Source of the DNA: Cellvibrionaceae bacterium
GTDB taxonomy: Bacteria; Pseudomonadota; Gammaproteobacteria; Pseudomonadales; Cellvibrionaceae
Direction: 5' to 3'
Length of the DNA stretch: 8,253 nt
NCBI GenBank assembly: GCA_027012915.1
Contig: JALUYN010000569.1
Location: 1 to 8,253, forward strand
Under the pieces are notes generated by a model. The model searched no databases. It was not told where the DNA came from and saw only the letters and a list, made by a program, of their open reading frames with translations. Shown here piece by piece: positions 1 through 5,867 of this stretch; within the stretch, counting starts at the first letter, position 1, and each line of letters opens with the position of its first letter. The position numbers and the translations under genes are program-made.

Positions 1-565
1 AAAAATCCGAAATGTCGATCATTAGCAAACTGAAAGGCTGCTGCTCATTGGCGTGCAACATTATTTCTCGTTCCAGTTGGTCGCACATATAGAGTGCGGT
101 ATAGAGATCAGTAACCGGGTCAATGGCGCTGTGCTCGCGGTAGTAACGCTCCTTGTTTTTAAAACGGTTGTTGATGAGCTGCTGTTCCTGATTCCACAGA
201 TAGAATCCGTAGCTGATTGATAATACCGCTATGGGAGACAGAACGGATTCCAAAATGTCAGCAATCCAGAAGCTTGGAGGCAATTGGAAAATCTCATCGA
301 GTACGTCTTGAAATATGGTCAGCGAAAACGCCACCAGGCCAAAGCCCACAAAGCTGGTGATTCGGCCCCTAGGTCGGGTATTGATGATAAAAAACAGAAA
401 AATCAGCATAAAGCCGAGCATCGACGCTTCCCCAAAGATATCGATCCAGGTGATCGCTTCCATTGCTTTGAAGTCGGCGTGCCAGTTGTTAACCCAAAAT
501 ATGGCAACGGCAAACACAATCAGTGTTGCAATTTTGGCTGTGTGTAATCGAATTAGGGAGTTCAT
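1..565 (-). CDS. Membrane-bound GGDEF-domain protein (putative diguanylate cyclase), partial, 3' end missing
   Basis: Reading the minus strand from ATG at 565 gives 188 codons that run off the left edge. Four hydrophobic segments (about residues 9-26, 42-62, 69-86 and 101-124) form an inner-membrane sensor region I cannot assign to a named MASE family. A polar linker (about 125-147) leads into the start of a GGDEF domain: DPVTDLYTALY at 149-159 corresponds to the DxLTGLxNR signature, and LLMIDISDF at 180-188 to the strand carrying the first metal-binding aspartate (here D184). GGDEF proteins make cyclic di-GMP from GTP, or act as inactive effectors. The signature is degenerate: the usual Asn that contacts guanine is Thr156 and the following Arg is Ala157. 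The GG(D/E)EF loop itself lies outside the window, so activity cannot be judged. The frame is closed by a stop at 602-604, and 565 is the only in-frame ATG upstream of the first membrane segment. No clear ribosome binding site is seen. Confidence 0.85.
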   Translation of the reverse strand, partial: MNSLIRLHTAKIATLIVFAVAIFWVNNWHADFKAMEAITWIDIFGEASMLGFMLIFLFFIINTRPRGRITSFVGFGLVAFSLTIFQDVLDEIFQLPPSFWIADILESVLSPIAVLSISYGFYLWNQEQQLINNRFKNKERYYREHSAIDPVTDLYTALYMCDQLEREIMLHANEQQPFSLLMIDISDF

Positions 566-611
566 CAATTCAATATCCGCTGACTTGGCTGTTTCTATGT
601 CCTAGTAGTTT

Positions 612-629
612 GTGACTAACATGTGACAT
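612..629 (-). promoter_or_regulatory. Possible second Pho box, facing the GGDEF gene
   Basis: On the minus strand the sequence reads ATGTCAC, ATGT, TAGTCAC: two seven-base repeats with a four-base spacer and the 11-bp period expected for PhoB half-sites (consensus CTGTCAT repeats). The second repeat has one deviation in the core (AGTCA for TGTCA). The hexamer 10 bp further on (GACATA, 601-596) is a poor -10 element, so promoter function is uncertain. The box lies about 47 bp upstream of the GGDEF start codon. Confidence 0.35.
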
Positions 630-839
630 TTAGATTTCAGAAAAAACTATGGCGCGTAATTCAGTCAGATTGGATCACAGTTTTTTTCAAGATGCCGTTT
701 AACTCTTGCAATTACTGAATCGAGAGGCGAGTTGCCCAGCGCTACAGCGGGTTATTCGTAGTCAAATCAGATCACATTCCTGGTAACACTGGCTAAAACA
801 CCGGATTTTGAGGTGGTTTTGCCGGTATCACGCAAGAGC

Positions 840-857
840 ATGTCAATAAAGTGTCAC
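840..857 (+). promoter_or_regulatory. Pho box (PhoB-binding direct repeat) upstream of the receptor gene
   Basis: The sequence is ATGTCAA, TAAA, GTGTCAC: two seven-base repeats sharing the core TGTCA, separated by an A/T-only four-base spacer, giving the 11-bp period of PhoB half-sites. It agrees with the E. coli phoA box at most positions (13 of 18 by direct comparison from memory). In PhoB-activated promoters the box replaces the -35 element and the -10 hexamer begins about 10 bp after it. Here the hexamer at 868-873 fits that spacing exactly. Confidence 0.65.
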
Positions 858-867
858 AGAAGCAGCT

Positions 868-873
868 TAACGT
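868..873 (+). promoter_or_regulatory. -10 element of the predicted Pho-activated promoter
   Basis: TAACGT begins 10 bp after the end of the Pho box and keeps the three most conserved positions of TATAAT (T1, A2, T6). No -35 hexamer is needed at a PhoB class promoter. Transcription would begin near 880 and give a leader of about 60 nt before the ATG at 941. The hexamer is flanked by short inverted arms GCAGC (862-866) and GCTGC (876-880). Confidence 0.45.
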
Positions 874-891
874 CCGCTGCGATTTCTAAAT

Positions 892-912
892 GCAGTCAGA
901 ACTTCTGAGTGC
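892..912. repeat. 21-bp interrupted palindrome in the receptor leader
   Basis: The arms are GCAGTCAGAA (892-901) and TTCTGAGTGC (903-912) around a central C. Nine of ten positions pair, with one G/G mismatch. The site lies just downstream of the predicted transcription start, so it could be an operator for an unidentified repressor or a weak leader hairpin. No regulator gene for it is in the window. Confidence 0.5.
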
Positions 913-940
913 GCACAATTTAAAATTGAGAGTGGCTACT

Positions 941-3769
941 ATGAAAACAGCGATTAAAGCTCTGGCGGCGTCAAGTGCATTTATGTTTGCTATGAATGCA
1001 TCGGCTGACGGGCGTATCGAAGGGCGTATCAGTGACGCCCAGGGTAAGGTCTATTTTGACGGTGCGATTGTGCGCCTCAAAGAACTCAAATTGGAATCCA
1101 GTTCCAAGGATGGCGGGCGTTTCCATTTTAACGCCGTTCCGGCTGGAACATATACCTTGGTTATTGATTATCTCGGCGCCGAGTCAGTGCAGCGACTGGT
1201 CAATGTGGTTGATGACAAGGTGGCGAAAGAGGTCGTCAAGATTGGCGACGATATCAGCGCTATGGAGAACGTTATCGTAGTAGGGCAGGCTGCAGGCGCC
1301 TCCAGCGCATTAAACAAGCAGCGCTCCGCGGATAACTTCGTCTCTGTGGTATCCGCTGACTCCATCGGTCAATTTCCCGATGAAAACGTTAGTGAAGCCT
1401 TGCAGCGTGTGCCGGGTGTATTTATCGAGCGCGATCAGGGAGAGGGGCGCTTTGTAGGGATTCGTGGTGTCGATCCCAATTTGAACTCTTCTTCAATCAA
1501 CGGCGTTGCCATTCCCGCTCCAGAGCGTGATCGTCGTTCTGTGGCTTTGGATGTTATTCCTTCCGGTTTGCTGGAAGGTCTGGAGGTTACCAAGACTGTG
1601 ACACCGGATATGGATGGCAGCACAATTGGCGGTAATATTGAGGTGAAAAGCCTCAGCGCCTTTGATCGCGATGGTATGAGTTACAAGATTTCCGGGGAAG
1701 CCAACTACAACGATCTTGAGGAAGAGGTCAGTCCAAAATTTGCTGGCAGTTTTACCAACGTGTTTGATGTTGGCGCTGGTCAGGTTGGGGTCGCGGCAGC
1801 TCTGAGCTGGCAGGACCGGGATTTTGGTTCTGAGGTTATCGAAGGTGATGGTGAATGGGAAACTTTCACCCATATCGGCACCGATTTTCGTGCTCCCGCA
1901 ACGCTGGAACAGCGCGACTACACCATCAATCGCGAGCGACTGGGTGCAGCCTTCAATATAGATTGGCGTCCGAATGATACATCAGAATACTACCTGAGAA
2001 CGCTATACAGCCACTTCGAAGATCAGGAATACCGCCAGCGCACCAAGTACAAATTCGACAAGGGCGATATCGTTGATATGAATGCAAATTCGGCTTCCTG
2101 GGACGATGCAGAATTGGTCCGAGATTTCAAAGATCGCTATGAAGAGCAGAAAATCACTTCTGTAGTTCTTGGCGGTATGAATATGAACGGTGATTGGACT
2201 TACGAGTATTCGCTGGGTTACTCAAAGTCTTCTGAAAAGGAGCCGGGCCGCCGCGATACTGAATTTGAACAGGAAGATGTGGATATTGGCTATACCTCTC
2301 TGGGTGAGTCCCCAAATCTGGTAGCCGAGGCTAAAGCCTTTGATCCAGGCCTCTATGAATTGAAGGAAATTGTCCTGGAGGATAACTTCACCGAAGACGA
2401 GATTTTTACCTACAAGTTCGATGTAACTCGCGAGATGTATTTTGGTGAGTATCCCGGTTACGTAAAGGTTGGGGGTAAACTAACCCGTCGCGAAAAGACC
2501 GATGATGTTGAATCAACCATTTACGATGATTTCGGTGCTTTGGGTGATCCTATGATGACGGCATTTGTTGCCGGGCAGGTGGATTACGGTATTGGTCTTT
2601 TTGGTCCGCGCTTGAGCGAGAGTGCCATTGATCGTTTTATCGATGCCAACGTCATAAACAGCGGTACTACACTGCAGGATGACGGTGTGGTGGGTAAGGC
2701 CTATCACGAGAGTCTTGTGGCGTCCGCCAGAGATTACACTATCAACGAAGACGTGGATGCTGTATACCTGATGAGTCGTGTTGATATCGATGACCTGCGT
2801 TTGGTGTACGGCGTGCGCTATGAATCAACAGACTTCAGTGCCAAGGGTTTCAATGCCAAGCTGATCGAAGAGGCCAGCGGCGATTACAACAGCGACATTG
2901 AAGCGGTTAAATTTGATAGTGACTATGATCACTGGTTGCCAAGCATTAATGCTCGTTATCGTTTGAATGACCAGTTGATTATCCGTGCGGCCTACTCGGA
3001 AACCATTGCTCGACCGTCGTTTGGCGATCTGAATCCGTCCCCTGAGAAGATTGAAATCGAGGGTGACGAGCTGACAGTTGAGGCCGGCAACCCGCTGCTG
3101 AAGCCTTACGAGTCGAGCAATTTCGATTTGGCGGTGGAGTACTATCCCGGCGATATCGGAATTATCAGTGCTGGCATTTTCTATAAAAAGATCGACAACT
3201 TTATCTTCTCAGCCGATGTAAGTGATGTTACTGACAGTGCAGATTTTGCACCGGGTGTAACCATCAATGATATGGATATCACCAAGCCTCTTAACGGCGA
3301 GAGTGCAGATCTGTACGGATTGGAGCTGACATACACCAAGAACTTCGAAAGCGGATTCCTGATTCAGGCCAATGCCACCCTGACCAGCAGTGAGGCGGAT
3401 CTGGGTTTGCCGGCTGATGCGGATCGTGGTTCCAAAATCGATCTGCCCGAACAGGCGGACACAACCGGCAACCTGGTGTTTGGCTATGAAACAGGTGCTC
3501 TTAGTCTGCGTCTTTCAGCGGCTTACAAAAGCGAGCGCCTGATCGAGGTTGACTTGGGTGATAAGCAAAATGATCTGTTTCAGGATGCCCACATGCAGGT
3601 GGATTTCTCTGCAAAGTACGATGTCAATCAGTCTATGCAGGTGTACTTCAACGCCATTAACCTGAACGATGAACCCTATTATCGCTATCACGGTAATGCA
3701 CGCGCCAACGCTCAGTATGAAGAGTATGGCCCGTCTTTTGTACTGGGTCTGACCTACCGAAACTTCTAA
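941..3769 (+). CDS. TonB-dependent outer-membrane receptor, TIGR01782 (Xanthomonas/Caulobacter) type, phytase-linked
   Basis: This is a 942-residue outer-membrane active transporter, normal length for the class. Residues 1-22 form a Sec signal peptide ending in NASA, cleaved before Asp23. Residues 23 to about 100 resemble a carboxypeptidase-regulatory-like beta-sandwich (GRIEGRISDAQGK, then DGGRFHFNAVPAGTY). MENVIVVG at 108-115 is a TonB-box-like stretch. The plug spans about 125-240 with the class hallmarks QFPDENVSEALQRVPGV, GEGRFVGIRG and DGSTIGGNIEVKS. The barrel follows and ends in a terminal Phe (LTYRNF), as expected for BAM-dependent insertion. An in-frame ATG at 890 would add 17 residues before the signal peptide and lacks a ribosome binding site, whereas GAGAG at 928-932 sits 8 nt before 941. 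The phytase gene immediately downstream and the upstream Pho box suggest a phosphorylated ligand. The ligand is inferred; the family also imports glycans, peptides and metal chelates. Confidence 0.93.
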   Translation: MKTAIKALAASSAFMFAMNASADGRIEGRISDAQGKVYFDGAIVRLKELKLESSSKDGGRFHFNAVPAGTYTLVIDYLGAESVQRLVNVVDDKVAKEVVKIGDDISAMENVIVVGQAAGASSALNKQRSADNFVSVVSADSIGQFPDENVSEALQRVPGVFIERDQGEGRFVGIRGVDPNLNSSSINGVAIPAPERDRRSVALDVIPSGLLEGLEVTKTVTPDMDGSTIGGNIEVKSLSAFDRDGMSYKISGEANYNDLEEEVSPKFAGSFTNVFDVGAGQVGVAAALSWQDRDFGSEVIEGDGEWETFTHIGTDFRAPATLEQRDYTINRERLGAAFNIDWRPNDTSEYYLRTLYSHFEDQEYRQRTKYKFDKGDIVDMNANSASWDDAELVRDFKDRYEEQKITSVVLGGMNMNGDWTYEYSLGYSKSSEKEPGRRDTEFEQEDVDIGYTSLGESPNLVAEAKAFDPGLYELKEIVLEDNFTEDEIFTYKFDVTREMYFGEYPGYVKVGGKLTRREKTDDVESTIYDDFGALGDPMMTAFVAGQVDYGIGLFGPRLSESAIDRFIDANVINSGTTLQDDGVVGKAYHESLVASARDYTINEDVDAVYLMSRVDIDDLRLVYGVRYESTDFSAKGFNAKLIEEASGDYNSDIEAVKFDSDYDHWLPSINARYRLNDQLIIRAAYSETIARPSFGDLNPSPEKIEIEGDELTVEAGNPLLKPYESSNFDLAVEYYPGDIGIISAGIFYKKIDNFIFSADVSDVTDSADFAPGVTINDMDITKPLNGESADLYGLELTYTKNFESGFLIQANATLTSSEADLGLPADADRGSKIDLPEQADTTGNLVFGYETGALSLRLSAAYKSERLIEVDLGDKQNDLFQDAHMQVDFSAKYDVNQSMQVYFNAINLNDEPYYRYHGNARANAQYEEYGPSFVLGLTYRNF

Positions 3770-3782
3770 GGTTTCCCTCTTG

Positions 3783-3818
3783 GGCGTGCCCGATTCGTGG
3801 GGACGCCTTTTTATTTTT
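3783..3818 (+). terminator. Rho-independent terminator between receptor and phytase genes
   Basis: The arms GGCGTGCCC (3783-3791) and GGGGACGCC (3799-3807) pair at eight of nine positions (one G/G mismatch) around a seven-base loop. They are followed by five Ts (3808-3812), an A and five more Ts (3814-3818). It begins 14 bp after the receptor stop codon and ends 17 bp before the phytase start, so it must limit, or condition, transcription into the phytase gene. Confidence 0.8.
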
Positions 3819-3835
3819 CGTTCGATATTTGCACT

Positions 3836-5803
3836 ATGAAATACTATTTGTACGTTTTAATGGCCGCGATGTTTGGTTTGGCCGGTTGTGGGTCGGAGCA
3901 GGCCGCAACGATTTCGTTTTCCGAACCCGCTGAGTTCGCTGACTCTAAGCTGGAAAGTTATCGCCTGCGTGTAATTGATGCTGGTGATGAACTTGTGGTG
4001 GCTTTGAGCAGTGAGGCTCAAGGCTGGGTGCTCACAGGAATCGACGGATCCGTAAAATACCGTCATGGCACGGGTGATTCCAAATCTCTGGATGTGGTGA
4101 GTGGAGATGGGATTGCGTGGGTTGGCTTTGTCGATGAGCGCGGCAACTATATGTCACTGGCTGAATACAATTATGACAAGCAGGTTGTCACCCCGCTGCA
4201 ATGGCAGGGACGTTGGCCGGGTGCGCTGGCGTCGGTGTGTTTAGGGCCCGCCTTTGACCCGATTGATGTTGATGAGACCGACTATATTCAAGCGTGGACT
4301 ATCACCGAAGAAGGTATTGGCTATCAAACCTTTATAGAGATCCAAAATCGTCAGGTGGTCACTAAAGGCCAGCGCTCGGTGGGACTAGGGGAAGGAGTCG
4401 CGAGTTGCAGTATCGGTAGCGATGGTCGCTTGTACTGGTCTCAGGAGGGTGTGGGCTTGCTGTCTATGAATGCTGATGCCGAACTGGATGAAGAGCGACG
4501 GCTGCACATCCCGGTATCAAAGGAGTTTTCTGCGCCGACTGATATGCAATGGCTCAATCCAGGCGAGCTGTTGTTGACCTACGATGGTAAGGCGGGGATC
4601 CTATTCCCCGATGATGATAACCTTTTTGTATCGATTGACGGCAAGTTCCCTGAAGATACGAGTAGTATTGGGAGCCTGATAAGCTCCACTACAGAGGTGA
4701 AAGCTGGTGCAGCGGATTGGATTGCTGTCACTGACGAGGGCAGTGCACTGTGGTTGGCAAAGGTGCGCGGATTGCAACCCATAGAAAACACAACCCACGT
4801 TTCGCATGCAGCCAAGGTTATGGCTGATGCTGAAACCCGCCCGGTAGAAAGTTACGGGGATGCCGCAGACGATCCGGAAATTTGGGTAAATCCACTGAAG
4901 CCTGAAGCGAGCTTGGTGCTCGCTACCGACAAGAGACAGGGGCTCTGGGTTTACGATTTAAAAGGTGAGGTTGTTCAGTTTCTCGATCGCGGTCGAGTCA
5001 ATAACGTGGATTTGCGCCAAGGCGTGAAGTTGAGCGACGGTACGTACTTGGATGTCGCTGTGGCCACTAATCGCAGTACCAATAACGTCGACGTGTTCTG
5101 GATTAACGGCGCAGGCGAGGTCCATTTTGTTACCAGTAATGGTATTGGCGATAGTCTGGGAGTCCCCTATGGCGCTTGCCTGGGGTATGACAATGACAGC
5201 GGCATTCTGAGTTTATTTGTCAATAACAAGGCCGGCAAATATGAACAATGGGCGCTGCTACCCCAGCGATCTGCGAATCAGTTGATCACGGTTACAAGTC
5301 GTAAACTGAGTGAGTTTCGCCTGGAGGGGCAGCCAGAAGGTTGTGTTCATGATGATCGCTCCGGCACTCTCTATATGGGGCAAGAAGATTTTGGAATCTG
5401 GAAAATGAGTCCCTCGAAGGGAGGCGCTTCATTGCAATTGGTCGATGATACCAGTACAGGGAATCTGGTTGCGGATGTTGAAGGCATGAGCCTCTATCAC
5501 GGTCGCAATGGTGCTCCCACGTATTTGGTGGTATCAAGTCAAGGCGACAACAGCTACGTGCTCTACGATATTTCTGATGACCGGTTCGTGGGGCGCTTCC
5601 AGGTGGCGGCCAACGTTGCAGCAGACATTGACGGCACCTCTGAAACAGACGGCCTTGCAGTTACGTCCCAACCGCTGGGAGAACTCTTCCCCCGGGGGAT
5701 GCTGGTTGTGCAGGACGGCAGAAACCGAATGCCTCGTGAGCGACAGAATTTTAAGTACGTATCTTGGAGTTCTATTGAATCAGTGCTGATCTTGTCAAAC
5801 TGA
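3836..5803 (+). CDS. Beta-propeller phytase lipoprotein with a degenerate N-terminal propeller (dual-domain phytase)
   Basis: This 655-residue protein hydrolyses phosphate from phytate in a calcium-dependent way. Residues 1-18 are a lipoprotein signal with lipobox LAGC (Cys18); Gly19 gives no inner-membrane retention, so an outer-membrane anchor is likely. Residues about 325-653 form a complete phytase propeller with DDPEIW (345-350), NNVD (389-392), PEGC (500-503), QEDFGIW (516-522), DVEGMS (547-552), SSQGDNSY (567-574), GTSETDG (600-606), VVQDGRN (624-630) and NFKYVSW (638-644). These match the Ca/phosphate-binding blocks of Bacillus phytases. Residues about 40-310 align blade by blade with this domain but have lost the DDP motif and key acidic residues, so they are probably non-catalytic. 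ATG 3836 is preferred over GTG 3797, which lies inside the terminator hairpin. No Shine-Dalgarno sequence precedes it. Expression may depend on terminator read-through from the receptor promoter or an unseen promoter. Confidence 0.93.
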   Translation: MKYYLYVLMAAMFGLAGCGSEQAATISFSEPAEFADSKLESYRLRVIDAGDELVVALSSEAQGWVLTGIDGSVKYRHGTGDSKSLDVVSGDGIAWVGFVDERGNYMSLAEYNYDKQVVTPLQWQGRWPGALASVCLGPAFDPIDVDETDYIQAWTITEEGIGYQTFIEIQNRQVVTKGQRSVGLGEGVASCSIGSDGRLYWSQEGVGLLSMNADAELDEERRLHIPVSKEFSAPTDMQWLNPGELLLTYDGKAGILFPDDDNLFVSIDGKFPEDTSSIGSLISSTTEVKAGAADWIAVTDEGSALWLAKVRGLQPIENTTHVSHAAKVMADAETRPVESYGDAADDPEIWVNPLKPEASLVLATDKRQGLWVYDLKGEVVQFLDRGRVNNVDLRQGVKLSDGTYLDVAVATNRSTNNVDVFWINGAGEVHFVTSNGIGDSLGVPYGACLGYDNDSGILSLFVNNKAGKYEQWALLPQRSANQLITVTSRKLSEFRLEGQPEGCVHDDRSGTLYMGQEDFGIWKMSPSKGGASLQLVDDTSTGNLVADVEGMSLYHGRNGAPTYLVVSSQGDNSYVLYDISDDRFVGRFQVAANVAADIDGTSETDGLAVTSQPLGELFPRGMLVVQDGRNRMPRERQNFKYVSWSSIESVLILSN

Positions 5804-5820
5804 TCCAAAATTGGATTAGT
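5799..5820. repeat. 22-bp imperfect palindrome over the phytase stop codon
   Basis: The arms ACTGATCCAA (5799-5808) and TTGGATTAGT (5811-5820) flank a central AA. Nine of ten positions match. There is no T tract after it, so it is not a canonical terminator. It lies 20 bp upstream of the TATAAT of the next gene, where an activator or repressor could bind. It abuts a perfect 10-bp palindrome, GTGTGCACAC (5819-5828). Confidence 0.55.
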
Positions 5821-5839
5821 GTGCACACCGGCGAATGCC

Positions 5840-5845
5840 TATAAT
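5840..5845 (+). promoter_or_regulatory. -10 element of a candidate 5'-nucleotidase promoter
   Basis: A perfect TATAAT. There is no good -35 at 16-18 bp spacing: TTAGTG at 5816-5821 matches poorly, and TTGGAT at 5811-5816 is 23 bp away. Such a promoter would be expected to need an activator. Initiation near 5852 would leave a leader of about 14 nt containing only the right arm of the hairpin at 5841-5867. Confidence 0.45.
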
Positions 5846-5867
5846 GCCCTCCATAAGGGGGCATTAT
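5841..5867 (+). promoter_or_regulatory. Inverted repeat covering the ribosome binding site and start codon
   Basis: The perfect nine-base arms ATAATGCCC (5841-5849) and GGGCATTAT (5859-5867) can be extended inward by a T-G and a C-G pair, leaving the loop CATAA (5852-5856). The right arm includes most of the Shine-Dalgarno AAGGGGG (5855-5861) and the first two bases of the ATG at 5866. In RNA an 11-bp stem would hide the start site. In DNA the left arm overlaps the TATAAT, so it could also be an operator. Confidence 0.6.

Larger units (their letters stand above)
566..940. other. Divergent intergenic region with regulatory sites
   Basis: This is 375 bp between the divergently transcribed GGDEF gene and the TonB-dependent receptor gene. 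I see no convincing gene in it. It contains a leftward PhoB-like direct repeat (612-629), a rightward PhoB-like direct repeat (840-857) with a -10 element, and two dyad symmetries around and just after that promoter (862-880 and 892-912). The middle part, roughly 640-830, has no feature I can name. A T7 run at 681-687 has no stem before it. Two copies of GATCACA (673-679 and 770-776) match one half of a CRP site, but the other half is absent in each case. Confidence 0.7.

Noticed and set aside
284..605. Two overlapping plus-strand reading frames at the left end
   Set aside because: They are opposite the GGDEF gene, have low-complexity polar translations, and the minus-strand frame gives clear membrane segments and a GGDEF start.
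611..628. CRP site suggested by two TGTGA motifs
   Set aside because: The two motifs are direct repeats rather than the inverted TGTGA-N6-TCACA arrangement; the Pho-like reading on the other strand fits better.
670..690. Terminator suggested by a run of seven Ts after GGATCACAG
   Set aside because: No stable stem precedes the T run.
659..720. Inverted repeat ATTCAGT (659-665) and ACTGAAT (714-720)
   Set aside because: The arms are only seven bases and 48 bases apart, which is expected by chance in a region of this size.
890..940. Upstream ATG at 890 as start of the receptor
   Set aside because: It adds 17 residues before a textbook signal peptide, has no ribosome binding site, and lies within the palindrome edge. 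The ATG at 941 has GAGAG at proper spacing.
3797..3835. GTG at 3797 as start of the phytase
   Set aside because: It lies in the loop and right arm of the terminator hairpin and would place 13 residues in front of the lipoprotein signal.
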